Shown: piece after piece, positions 35,201-46,320 of the stretch
How the letters are laid out: each line of letters opens with the position of its first letter
Numbering within the stretch: position 1 is the stretch's first letter
Source of the DNA: Fistularia commersonii
Taxonomy: Eukaryota > Chordata > Actinopteri > Syngnathiformes > Fistulariidae
Direction of reading: 5' to 3'
Assembly (NCBI GenBank): GCA_037954325.1
Contig: JBBMNZ010000001.1
Coordinates: forward strand, 22,301,258 to 22,365,257
Length of the DNA: 64,000 nt
The notes under the pieces: model-generated
The model's database searches: none
What the model saw: only the letters and a program-made list of their open reading frames with translations
Told to the model about the DNA's origin: nothing
Program-made: the position numbers and the translations under genes

Positions 35201-38064
35201 ATAGTAAGGAGGGTGAGAATGATCTATACAGGTTGGCGAAACAGAGAGATAAAGATGGAAAGGATGTACAACAGGTCCGGGTGATTAAGGACAAAGAGGG
35301 AAATGTATTGACTGATGCTAGAAGAGTGATGGGAAGATGGAAAGAGTACTTTGAAGAGCTGATGAATGTGGAAAATGAAAGAGAGGCAAGGGTAGAAGAG
35401 GGGACTATTGTAGACCACAAAGTAGCACAAATTAGTAAAAGTGAAGTGAGGAAGGCATTGAAGAGGATGAAGAGTGGAAAAGCAGTTGGTCCTGATGATA
35501 TACCTGTGGAGGTGTGGAAGTGTCTAGCTGAGGCAGCGGTAGATTTTCTGACTAGATTATTCAACAGGATCTTAGAGAGTGAGAAGATGCCTGAAGAATG
35601 GAGACAAAGTGTGATGGTGCCTATTTTTAAGAATAAAGGGAATGTACAGAATTGTGGCAACTATAGAGGGATAAAGTTGATGAGCCATACAATGAAGTTA
35701 TGGGAAAGAGTAGTGGAAACTAGACTGAGAGCAGAAGTCAGCATTTGTGAACAGCAGTATGGCTTCATGCCTAGGAAGAGTACTGCAGATGCTATTTTGT
35801 TGAGAATGCTAATAGAAAAGCACAGAGAAGGCCAGAGAGAGCTGCATTGTGTTTTTGTAGACCTAGAAAAAGCATATGACAGGGGGCCAAGAGAGGAGCT
35901 CTGGTATTGTATGAGGAAGTCTGGAGTGGCAGAGAAGTATGTTAGACTGGTGCAGGACATGTATGCTAGCTGTGAGACACTGGCACGGTGTGCTGTAGGG
36001 GTAACAGAGAAGTTCAAGGTGGAGATGGGACTCCATCAGGGATAAGCTCTGAGCCCCTTCCTGTTCGCAATGGTGATGGACAGGCTGACAGATGAGGTTA
36101 GACAGGAATCCCCATGGACCATGATGTTTGCGGATGACATTGAGATCTTTAGTGAGAGCAGACAACAGGTAGCGGAAAATCTAGAGAGGTGGAGGTATGC
36201 TCTGGAAAGGAGAGGAATGAAAGTTAGTTGCAGCAAGACAGAATATATGTGTGTGAATGACAGGGACTCGGGTGGAACGGTGAGGCTACACGGAGTGGAG
36301 ATCAAGAAGCTGGAAGATTTCAGGTACTTAGGGTCAACAGAGCAACGGAGAGTGTGGAAAAGAGGTGAAGAGACGGGTCCAAGCAGGTTGGAATGGGTGG
36401 AGAAAAGTGTCAGGGGTACTATGTGATAGAAGACTTTCAGCCAGAATAAAAGGAAAGCTGTACAAGACAGTGGTGAGACCAACGATGATGTATGGACTAG
36501 AAACTGTTACAATGACCAAAGGACAGCAGGCAGAATTCGAGGTTGCAGAGATGAAGATGTTGAGGTTCTCTTTGGGAGTGACCAGGATGGATAGGATCAG
36601 GAATGAGTCTATCAGAGGAACACCACATGTTAGATTTGGAGAGAAGGTCAGAGAAGCCAGACTGAGATGGTTCGGTCATGTACAGAGGAGGGATAGAGAA
36701 TATATTGGTAGACGGATGCTGGAATTGGAACTGCCAGGCAAGAGGTCTCGAGGAAGACCAAAGAGAAGATTTATGGACGTAGTGAGAGGATATGAAGGTA
36801 GTTTGTGTGAGAGAGGAGGATACAGAGAATAGGGTTAGATGGAGAAAGTTGACTCACTGTGGCGACCCCTGACGGGAGAAGCAGAAAGAAAGAAAAAGAA
36901 GAAGAAGAAGACGAAATGACTTTCATGTTTTGCTTTGTTTGATTTTTTTTTGGTTTACTTTAAGGACATTTCTTGGCTACTGATAGGCAATTTCTATCTT
37001 TACCTATCTCTTGCACATAACAGCCAATTTAGTTACCCATTATAAGGCCAGAAGAGTACAATTCTGCACTTTACAACAAACACAGCCAGTGCTACACTGA
37101 ACTTCATATCACTTAAGTCTTTTTAAATTATCTGCATACAATCTGCATGTACATTGTGTGACTTGCACGCTCTAAACCCACCAATGATGTTTACATTCCG
37201 GGAACTGCTTGCATTTTCCTGTACTACTAGATCGGGTTACAGCTGGTTGTTTATTACTATTATTATTACTTATTTATCAATACTAATACACGTTTCTAGA
37301 CTGTATATATGACATTAAACACTTCGGATCTTATTTGGGGGATTTCAATGAGCACATTTGCCGTTAAAAAAACAGAAATATATTAACAAAGTATTAGTAC
37401 AGTTCTATCAGAGGGACGGCACATGTTCGATGTTTTGGAGAGAAGGTCAGAGAAGCCAGACTGAGATGGTTCGGTCATGTACAGAGGAGGGATAGAGAAT
37501 ATATTGGTAGACGGATGCTGGAATTGGAGCTGCCGGGCAAGAGGTCTCGAGGAAGACCAAAGAGAAGATTTATGGACGTAGTGAGAGAGGATATGAAGGT
37601 AGTTGGTGTGAGAGAGGAAGGTACAGAGAATAGGGTTAGATGGAGAAAGTTGACTCGCTGTGGCGACCCCTGACAGAAAAGCCGAAAGAAGAAGAAGAAG
37701 AAGAAGAAGTACAGTTCATGGCACTCGTGCTCAAATGGCATTATCAGGTCGCTGACCCGAGCCGGGATGGACGCTCTCCTCCGGGTCACTTAGCGGCTCC
37801 AGCCTGCTCAACAGCCAGCGACAAAGCCCGGCGTACTCCGCCGAGGACAGGCCTCCCTCTGCGGCTTCGAGCAGCGCATTTTCACCTTTCAGCGGACCGT
37901 CGTAGCTGCGAGTTCGTCGCAAGAGGAGAAGGAGGGGGGAAGAAAGCGCAGAAGCAACATCACGCCGTTAGCTATTTGAAACGCGCAACCGAGCAGAACG
38001 ACGGAGGAAAACACGGGTGAACTCACCCGAGCTGCTCCAGAGAGTCCAAAATATCACACTCCAT
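31920..38064 (-). CDS. fam98b: fam98b (tRNA ligase complex subunit)
   Basis: FAM98B is a subunit of the RTCB tRNA-splicing ligase complex with DDX1, RTRAF and ASHWIN (established for human). Coding exons on the minus strand: 38064-38027, 37905-37757, 34097-33984, 33900-33740, 33436-33356, 33143-33027, 32462-32295, 32219-31920. Phases agree throughout: 1128 bases, 375 residues plus stop. The start MECDILDSLEQLG resembles FAM98 starts. EYECRRRMLIKRLDVT and QSFGWSDRAK match FAM98B better than FAM98A (EYEVRRK). Then MGRVPDRGGRP and PPEMPPW lead into a Gly/Trp/Arg-rich tail ending RYRY, like the FAM98B tail. The intron after exon 6 has a GC donor. Intron 2 holds two LINE insertions. Confidence 0.95.
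32065..32097. repeat. Coding (CTC)11 trinucleotide repeat
   Basis: An uninterrupted CTC run on the plus strand which, read on the minus strand in the fam98b frame, encodes part of the poly-Gly tail (GGA codons). Confidence 0.9.
33027..33143 (-). CDS. fam98b: fam98b exon 6, followed by a GC donor
   Basis: Exactly 39 codons, EKLRDM...SFGWSDRAK. The exon end CAAG is followed by GCAGGT. Using the GC at 33026-33025 keeps the frame into VRVDRMARAYQP (human VKTDDIARIYQP). Using the GT three bases further in would put the frame out and destroy the match. Confidence 0.88.
33984..34097 (-). CDS. fam98b: fam98b exon 3
   Basis: Encodes EDVDSLQEDMSSLLKDL, then CSPYDVSGIVKGDKKDRLKF (human CPYSVLISGDIKDRLK). 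Acceptor CTCCACAG, donor GTATGT. It joins exon 4 in phase 1 to give LFLSSELQAAQIL (human LFLSTELQASQIL). Confidence 0.9.
34175..36924 (+). mobile_element. RTE-like non-LTR retrotransposon, nearly full length, with target-site duplication
   Basis: The element body is about 34186-36913, flanked by an 11-bp duplication AAATGACTTTC (34175-34185 and 36914-36924). It encodes an apurinic-like endonuclease (LRVGTLNIGT, VQETRW, GADFNGHVG, STQVDYIL) followed by a reverse transcriptase (KAVGPDDIP, FVDLEKAYD, FADDI) and a C-terminal tail (RLRWFGHVQRRD). It ends in a short GAA/AAG repeat, not poly(A), typical of the RTE clade. The frame is broken at several places: shifts near 34.56-34.62, 35.1-35.18 and 36.35-36.42 kb, and an in-frame TAA at 36043-36045. 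The copy is therefore inactive but young. It lies in fam98b intron 2, antisense to the gene. Confidence 0.9.
34220..36832 (+). pseudogene. Broken endonuclease-reverse transcriptase ORF of the RTE-like LINE
   Basis: Readable in consecutive frames: 34220-34618 and 34554-35183 (endonuclease), 35095-36045 (linker and RT fingers/palm), 36070-36426 (palm with FADDI, thumb) and 36365-36832 (C-terminal tail). A single polyprotein of about 870 residues is implied. Proteins of this family are often mis-annotated in fish as 'craniofacial development protein 2-like'. Confidence 0.88.
37396..37717 (+). mobile_element. Second, 5'-truncated copy of the same RTE-like LINE
   Basis: 37406-37707 repeats the last ~300 bp of the 34-37 kb element (same blocks CAGAGAAGCCAGACTGAG and TGTGGCGACCCCTGAC, same GAA tail). 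It is flanked by a 10-bp duplication AGTACAGTTC (37396-37405 and 37708-37717). Differences from the first copy and the separate target site show an independent insertion. It lies in fam98b intron 2 near the exon 2 donor. Confidence 0.9.
37757..37905 (-). CDS. fam98b: fam98b exon 2
   Basis: Encodes YDGPL...AAEGGLSSAEYAGLCRWL (human AAEGGLSSPEFSELCIWL). The donor GTCAGC at 37756 is the one that keeps phase 1 into exon 3. A LINE fragment inserted only 39 bp downstream of the donor (its right target duplication ends at 37717). Confidence 0.9.
38027..38064 (-). CDS. fam98b: fam98b exon 1
   Basis: ATG at 38064-38062; 12 codons plus two bases (MECDILDSLEQL) before donor GTGAGT. Too short to be noticed as an open frame. 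It joins exon 2 (37905) in phase 2 to give LGYDGPL, as in human LGYKGPL. Confidence 0.9.
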
Positions 38065-39903
38065 CGTTCAATCCGCGCGGAACCTCTTAAAACATGGCCA
38101 GGTTTCTGCGGGAGCCGCGTTTTCCGACGGATTCACGTTCATTCATTAAACTAGCAAGCGTTTGGCTTCCCCCTGCCGACATGCTGTTCCGGCAGTGAAA
38201 GACTTCCGACTTCCAACTTCCGTTCCGCAACAAAGGTTCCGCTCACCGGAAGTTGATTGCAGCTGCACCCGAAGCGAGTGAATGGCCAAAAATATCTTTA
38301 AAAAAACATCTAAACAAGTAGTCATATAAAAGAAACTCTCATGTCATGGTTCTGAATTATTTTCCAGTAATTATTTTACCATTGAAAAGTATCACTGCAA
38401 TTAAGTCTTCACGAATTGAAGTATTAACACCACATTACAACACATTCCCTTCCGTTCAGTGCTTCTTTTGTAAATATACCAGGATGCAGATTAATGTCTG
38501 TATACTTTATCATGAACACATGAAAATGACTTAATTTAACGTTATTGCAAAAATGAGCATCACCTTACATAGAAATACTTTAACTTCCTTGGTCTGCATG
38601 AGACTGAAAAAGTACAAGATGACAACTGATGATGTCAAGCGAATTTCTATGAAATAACTCCCAATGTATAATACACAGAGCCCGTACTATGAAATAATTA
38701 TATTAGATATTTAGCAGTTATTTAACTATTTCTTCTTCTTAATTGTTACACTGACTTGTATTACAATTAAACATGGGAAATCATGAATTCATTTGATATT
38801 CCTACAAGGCGCCATAGGCTTGGTCTTCTGTGGTTGGTATCAGCAATCTTTATGTAGTCTGCCTTCTTCTGCTCTCTGTGGGGAAAAATAAGTTACCTTT
38901 GCTTCTATATATGGGCTAAAAGTGACTGAAAAAATGGACCATCTACACTGGGTCACACACTCGTTCTCTCTCACACACACAGCTAAAAACCTGTAACCTA
39001 ATCATTGTCTGGTTCACTTGAGCACAATGTATAATGGAAACCCAATGAAGTTATTTAGATGCGTATAGATGTGGACAGTCTTAGAAACATAATGAAAATG
39101 CACAGCAAAAGATTAAAACTCACCATTTTATTATGATAATGTTATTTGATATGTCAAATTACAAGTGTATGATGTAACATAAAAACAGTTACAAACATAT
39201 GTATGCATATTTACATTATATATTTATGAAAAGTAACAAGCTACATCTGTATAAAGAAAATACAACTATGACATGAGTTATTGGGACTATAAATTTTACA
39301 TCATATACTTGGTATTCTTGAACCATAAGAAGTACCAAGAAGTGTAGAAACCAATAGAACCAGGGTGAGAGATGTTAAGTTGTAAGATGGAAACTAGGAT
39401 GGACGTGAGGCACTTTTTTGAGGTCGTCAGGATGTGAGAGCTGATGGCACGAAGAAACTTAAAGGAAACAAAGATGCAGGGGAAAGAAATATGCAGAGAG
39501 AGAGTTAAAGTAAGACAAAAGAAAAATAAAACAGGCAGTGTTTACAAAATAGTTAAGAGTAGTACCATTTATACTGCAAGTTTCAAAACACAAATGTCTT
39601 CCACTATTTTGAACTAATCACATAAATGTTACATCAAGCGCTGTAAGATGAAAAAGCTTACACAGAATATTATCAGTGCACCAAAGCATCGGAGAATCGA
39701 AAGAAAAACACTCAACTTTTGTGAAAAGTAAACTTTTTAAAAACAATACACTGAAGAGAAACTGGTTTATATAGCTTTTTCTTGTTTTCTTTAATCTACA
39801 CAATGTCAAGAATGTACATTTGTATGCATTCCCAAAGTTATGCACAATTTCCAAGATTGAAAGAGGAAAAGACTAGCAGCAAAGTGGTTAAAACTGAAGT
39901 CTT

Positions 39904-39997
39904 ATATAATAATAATAATAATAATAACTATATATATACATATACATATCTATATATATATATCTATATATAGATATATATATATAGATATATATTA
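39904..39997. repeat. (AAT)n and (TA)n-rich microsatellite
   Basis: About six AAT units followed by TA/TATATC units. AT-only tract likely to be unstable. Confidence 0.85.
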
Positions 39998-40259
39998 AAG
40001 CGGACAGACACATGTTGCATATATAATACAGTACATGACAGGAAGTTGCACTGTGCTGGTTAATGCAGAATGAGAAGTGTTATTTCAGCATTCTCTACAT
40101 GTTGGATAAATGCACGTCCTACATTTTGCTTCTCAGCCAGCAAGTTTTAAATCTGGTTCATCAAACCTTGGTTCAGCTTGCAACAATGCGGGGTAATCCA
40201 ATTCCAATGGGAGAATATGACAACCAGCCAAACCTTTGGTCGAACACCAACCCCGCATG

Positions 40260-40264
40260 CGCAC

Positions 40265-40342
<78 letters not shown>

Positions 40343-40445
40343 ACGCACATCACACACGAACGCACATCACACACGCTCCTGGACATAGAACGACGCACAA
40401 ACGCACATCACATGCTCATGGACACAGAATGACGCACGCTCGCAC
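40260..40445. repeat. (CA)n microsatellite with degenerate CA-rich flank
   Basis: About 80 bp of near-perfect CA (40260-40340), followed by about 100 bp of imperfect units of the type ACGAACGCACATCACAC, which appear to be decayed higher-order duplications of the tract edge. Confidence 0.9.
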
Positions 40446-40539
40446 ACGGTATATGCTGTTGGGAGAATTAGGGTTTAACAGTCGTTTAGAACTAATTTTC
40501 TCTGTCAGCACAATAAAATTAGTGATTGTATCTAGCAGC

Positions 40540-40605
40540 CTTATATGTATGTATGTATGTATATATATATATATGCATACATATATGTATGCATATATAC
40601 ATTAA
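40540..40605. repeat. (TATG)n/(TA)n microsatellite
   Basis: Alternating TATG and TA units with an internal inverted arrangement (TATATATATGCATACATATATG). Confidence 0.8.
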
Positions 40606-42849
40606 TATATCAAATTTCTGAAACAAGTGGACTGCCACTACTGTACCGTGTTAGCACTAGCCTTCCTTCTACCTCATGTGACCAGAGAGAATCTATTACA
40701 CGCTCAACGGTCACTTCCATCACAAGCGCCCTCTACTTTTCAATGTGAAATAATACTAAAAGGTGACCTATGTACATACTGCTGTCATTTGAAGCTACAG
40801 TATATGTTGACAGCAACGATAAATACAGCTCTATCTTTAAAATTTCCAAAGACAAAATAAGCTGGGATTATAATCAGTATTTAAATACAGTGTTGGGTAT
40901 TTACAGGTTTTCGGAGTTCGGTACCGGGGGTCGGTTCTCTACCTACGAAGCCATTAAAAGTGTCCTGTCCCATCACTGACTCGGCATGCAGAGGTTAATG
41001 TGTTTCCCGCCTTAAAAAGTTTGCATAGAAAGTAAAGAGAGCGTCGGTGCTGTGTGGGTAGAGTCGGTGTGGTCACGGAGGGAACTCCAGTAATCCAGTT
41101 CTGTCTCAATGACTGAAGTTGCACAACACCTTTTCTAGCCTGGAGTGACAGGTGCGCATACATGCGAGCGACGGGTTCAATGTCACAAAACTCAGGTGTG
41201 TTACGACTGGCGCGTGTTTTAAAAACGGTTTTAAAAACATTTCAGTTATTGCAGCCAGACTTTATAAATGAACTGGTATTCCTGTTGAAAAGTTTATGTG
41301 CGCCAAAAATTATCTTCGAGAGTGATTGTTGTCGACAGGCCTGGGAGCAAAGCTCACTTTTTTGCTTGCTCTAGCGAGGAGAGGGATGACAGGCAGCTCA
41401 CCTCACATCTGCCTTAAGGCCTGCCTAGTTCCTGTTTCCCCAACATTTTTTAAGTAAAATTTGTCAATTTGAGGAATATTCTTATCGCTTTATCCTGGTA
41501 GATTAGATGGGGGACAACATGAGTCTGGAGCCTACAGCAAATACTTGATCAACAAAAATACCAATTGGGGCCTTTTCCAAAGTATATTCACCTTTCATAC
41601 TTTAAATACACATTACTCACAGTACCCTGTGTAAGTATTTAAATGTAGCTGGAATCATCTGTCAGGCTCATGTCTGAAAGCAACATAAACTGGCTGGTGG
41701 TCCTTCTAAAGTTAATAAATTGATATTTAGGGTTAATCTCCAGAAACCTTGGCATAGAAAAAATACAATAAAAAAATGTTTACAGTGTCAATAGGGAAGT
41801 TTTCTGTCTCGAAACATGTAAAGTCCCATCCCAACGTGCATACTAATATTTGGTCGTTCATGGATGAGTGTCTGACTCCAATTCTTATAGATACATTTAA
41901 GTATCACGTTTAAATCCTTTCAATGCCACTTACAACTTCTCCCTAATTAAATAATTTCTGGTGTATGAATGCGCAGATGTCATTCATTCCAGACATTTTC
42001 CTTCTGCCTCCCCCGAAGCCCGAGCCTCTTTGCATCTTGAGTGACTGCGTTTAATACCAGTCAGCTTATTTTGGTTGGAGATTTCTATCTTGACCGGCTG
42101 ATAATCTAAAAATGGTCTGTGACTCGCTAAATTGAACTCAATAGGTCCTTCTTCAACTCGGCCGAATACTGAAAATCCATCAAAATCCTTCTTACTTGAC
42201 ATTATCCTAACAAACGCTCCCCACAAGTAAATGGATACAAGTGTGTTTGCAAACCACATGAGTGATCACTATACCACTGCAGCTTTAAGAAACTCGAAGC
42301 TTCCAAAGTAAAAACTCAATATCATATGCAAAAGATATATTAACACCTTTGCATCTCAGCTTTTATGCATGACTTAGCTACCTTTGAGCAGAGTAGAGTT
42401 GCTCTATTCGACAACAAAGAGTTGGCTTTGGGATACTTTTAGGATGAATTCCGATGTATGATAAATACATCAAATCAGTACAATCAATATAATTCTATGC
42501 TTCTTTTGGAAAATTTAGGGTAATAGGACAAAATGATGGCAGGTTTTTCTCTGAAACCTGAAACCTCCTCAAAGAGAGAGAGAGACATTGTTTGGGCCAG
42601 GGCTTAACGGAAGCAGACTGGCTCGGTTTTCATCATAACTGTACTTCCCTTATTAAGAGTGCTGAGTCTGACTTCGACTCAAATGAATTCATAAAAATAT
42701 AAATTACCCTAAGAAATTTTGGCAAGTCATAAAATCTTCTTCAAATCATGTGACGATTATTACTTTCCAAGCTCTTTAATTACCCAATCTTGTACGCCGT
42801 CTGATAAGACAAGACATTCTGAATTGTTTTAATAATCATTTAAATTGTG

Positions 42850-44120
42850 GTGTTTCTCCTGTTTGAGTTGCTAAACCCTGGTCTGGTGAGTGTTGACTCA
42901 CCCTTGACATTGCAGGCTATGAGTGAACCCATCTCTTGCCCGTTTGAGTTCATATTTGTGTAAAAAAGAGGCTGAACAAAAGTAAAGCTGTCGGACCTGA
43001 TTAAATTGAACAATTTTTTCTTAAAGGTGGTCACTGATTTTATTGCTGAGCCTCGCTCACATATTTTCAAACTTATTCTTTCCAGCAAGAAAAATCAAAT
43101 CAAATCTGGAAGTCGGCCTTTACCCCCCCCCCCCCGTTTAAAACCTACACATGTTAACAACTACAGACAAATTTCCAAATTGTGTATTTTAGCCAAATTG
43201 TTTGAGTATCATCAGTGACCAACAAAATACATTTTTTAGTCAATATTGTTACTCCACTTAAATCTGGAAAAATGCACAGTCCTGTCAGAGCTGCACTATA
43301 AGAACCAAAATGGTTTAACAGAGGCTCTGGACAGCAAAAATATTGTGTCGCTCTTCTTATTGATCTGTCAAAAGCATTTGAAACAGTAGACCACAGGCTG
43401 CTGATACAAGCCTTACATCACATTGGCTTATCTAAGCATGCAGCTGCATAGTTTGCCAACTATCTAGCCAACAGAACACAATGTGCTCGGGTAGCTGAAA
43501 CTTTCCCTCCCTTTCTGGACATTACCAAAGGGGTTCCCCAAGGTTCAGTGCTGGGACCCATATATTTTCAATCCATATAAACAATCTCTGTAATAACTTT
43601 TCAAATGCACTGTATCATTATAATGCTGACGACACCATTATTTATGCTACGCAACCTCACTCACTCAGGCTATGGAGTTTTTACAAGCTGTTTTTTATGT
43701 CATCCAGTCTCATTCATTTGATCTTAAATTGGTTTTGAATACAGATAAAACCAAGCTTATAGTTTTCCCTCATACAAAGGTGTTACTGCAGAACATATTA
43801 AGTTATGTACCATTCTAACGGAAAACATCTAGAGCAGGTAATTCGTGTTTTGCGCTCTATCCTGAGGGAAAGACAGTGTGAGATCTTTGAACAGTGCCTG
43901 TCTTTTTAAATTCTTAAATTGTTGTTTTCTTGTTGAGTGACAGCCACTGCACATTTCACTGTAAATGTTATGTTCTTAAATTGTCCTTTCACATCTGTAA
44001 TAAATGTGCTTAGGACATGTGTTGCTGAACTCTTGGACATGTCACCCTTGCGAAAGAGATACTGATCTCAGTGAGTTTTTTTTATCTGGTTAAATAAAGG
44101 CTTATTAAAAAAAAATTAAA
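42850..44120 (+). mobile_element. Decayed L2/CR1-type LINE with reverse transcriptase remnant
   Basis: Plus-strand blocks in the order of a LINE RT: KAVGPD-like (about 42.99 kb, with stop), IAEPRSHIFKLILSS (43.04-43.08), NNYRQISKLCILAKLFE (43.15-43.21), LIDLSKAFETVDHRLL (43.35-43.40), TKGVPQGSVLGP (43.53-43.56), and then NADDTIIYA (about 43.62) where the catalytic YADD has lost its Tyr. Stops and frameshifts are frequent and a C13 run interrupts it at 43123-43135. The end 'ggttaaataaagg' plus A-run near 44.09-44.12 kb is a typical L2-like 3' end. Inactive; older than the RTE copy. Confidence 0.8.
43123..43135 (+). repeat. C13 homopolymer inside LINE remnant
   Basis: Uninterrupted run of C within the RT remnant; also a likely sequencing-error site. 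Confidence 0.8.
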
Positions 44121-46320
44121 TACTGCTGGAAACGAGCTGCCCCCGTCTTTTTTGAAATCAAGGCCCCGGTTCAGTGTTTGTGCACCGGAGGCTTCCAGCT
44201 TGCATGACAGTCTTGAGTCTGTGTCGAGGGTGGAGTCCCAATTGTTTCTTGGACCGCCAGCCTCAATCACAGTCAGGTCACAGTCATAGTCATCAGGTTT
44301 GTCCAAGAGTGGCGGGAAATTTGAACTTTCGACAAAAGCCTTCCAGTGTCACACATCGGCCTACGTGCTGAGGTTCGAGGATCCGTTTGCAGGAACGAGA
44401 AGAAAAAGATATTTTGATTTTAAGGACAAATTAAAGATTAAACTCAATCTTGTTCAGCTTTTTTTTTTTTTTTTAACTTAAAAATATGAAATCTAGTGTG
44501 TAAATCTGTGAATTTGAAAGGTACTTTTAGGGAGAATCTTCTTCTTCTTCAGTGCGCACTCTGACGAGAAAAACTAGATGGTTCCAGCTGAATGATGGAA
44601 AGACAAATGGTGGCAATCTACTGGGCCCATCTCAACTGCCAGGGAAAGCAATAAGAATATCTCACTGAACGTTAAGCTCTTCTTCTGATGGTTACATCAC
44701 TTCTGTTTGCTTTGGAGCCAGGACACGAAGAAGCTATGGAAACAAGGATGCCGGTTAGTCATGTCACGCTAGCAATTGGCTGTGGTGACGGTACACAACA
44801 TCGGATCACAAATGTACACGAAGGCCTGCGCACGCACACAGGCACACGCACACACACACACAAGTAGCATCTGTATGTTTGGCAAAGATATTTAGCATTC
44901 CTGAAACAATGCGCTCATTCAGTCAGGGGATGTTAAATGAAGACACATGGAAGGCGTGGACTCGCTGTTTTGGAGCAACTTAGACAGGATATGAGTGGGA
45001 AATAAAAAAAAAAAAAGGAAAAAAAAAGAAAAAAAGAACAACATCTCTGTGACAAACATAGGACTTTGGAGAGAGTGCTGCAACCAAAGCTTGGAGAGCA
45101 GTGCTTTGCTTTTAGTTCAAAACTAATTTAAAAAGGGATTCACAGTCAAAGAACAGCCAGATTTAAGTGCCTCATAATTTCACCAAGGAGCACCGGAACC
45201 CTTCACTCACCGAAACAAAACTTGCTGGTTGAGCAAAATTTCAGCCTTTTTTTTTTAAATTATCATAAAGATGAGCAGGAACATAACAATAATGAAACAA
45301 AAAGGTCACTACAACAGTAAAAAAAAAGAAAAAAAAAAAACAAAAACCTGAACTAAGACTGATATCGCCAAGTGTTTGTTTCACTTTCAATGGGTCAACA
45401 GATTTTGATGCAAAAAAATTTTTGTAATATGAGAGAAATATTTGTCGGGGGGGGGGGTCGGTATGGTAAAGTGTTTACCATTTTCCCTTCTGATCATGGA
45501 ATCGATCCCTTTATTTTGGAATGCAATTAAAATGGTCAAAATCCGCCAACACCAGGTGATTTTTTTCAGATTTTTTTCAATGATCAATTGAAAAAAGGGA
45601 ACAAATTGGCCATAAATCCACTATAGAAACTCCCAAATGTTAATATCAGACAAAACATGGTGGTTAATGCGCCACACGTGCCTTTGAGTGGTAACCAACC
45701 AACTCTGTGGAAAGTACCATTTTTAGTGCACTTTTTTCCGTCTAATAACCAATTGTTCGAAAAAGATTTAGAAGCCATGAGGAAAGGCCACTGTTACTGC
45801 AAATTCACAAAAAAAGCAAGAACATATCCCTTTTAGCGTACTCAAACAGCAAGTCATTTTTTTGAACTGAGTTTGTTTTCTTGTTTGCTGTTACTCATTG
45901 CTCTGTACAAAAGACAACTCTCCTTCATAAAGTTACACGTTACTTGCAGAGTTCTGACACTTGTGGCCTGACTTTGTCAATGCATGAGTGTGACTTCTGT
46001 GTTTGTTTGTGTGTACAGGTGTGTTTAGTAACATCTCCGAGTCTATTAATCGTGACGCGTCCTTCTCCTCTCCTCAGATTAAGCTCCTGGACTTAGCTTG
46101 ACACTTGGATCCCCCCTACAAAGCATTATCGTTTGTTCTCCACTGCTGCTTGTCGGCGACAAACACAAACTGAAATCTCCAAAAGCCCTCAGAGCTGGGG
46201 ATCAACAACATCACCCCGCCAAAGAGGGTAATGAAAAAAGGATGTCGGCTTTTAATTTCCGCTTGTATCCACTTCCTGTGTTAGCTAGCTTTTGAGGGTG
46301 TCCCTGCGTCTGGCCTTGGG
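44121..46320. other. spred1 3' flank / probable 3'UTR
   Basis: AT-rich, with several A runs and a short (CA)n at about 44840-44862. On the minus strand the first AATAAA after the spred1 stop that I noticed is at 45515-45510, about 0.8 kb downstream. Mammalian SPRED1 3'UTRs are long, so the region is probably transcribed. No exon recognised. Confidence 0.4.

Larger units (their letters stand above)
38065..42850. other. Intergenic region upstream of fam98b
   Basis: Contains the fam98b promoter (CG-containing sequence near 38.07-38.28 kb) and then AT-rich sequence with microsatellites listed separately. No recognisable exon. Confidence 0.55.

Noticed and set aside
35091..36519. Long minus-strand open frames (e.g. 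35091-35660, 36036-36482)
   Set aside because: Antisense shadows of the RTE-like LINE coding region; purine-rich sense strand leaves few stops on the other strand.
40133..40605. Open frames encoding poly-Thr/His or poly-Cys/Val
   Set aside because: Translations of (CA)n; low-complexity artefacts. The same applies to 55100-55421 and 57714-58071.
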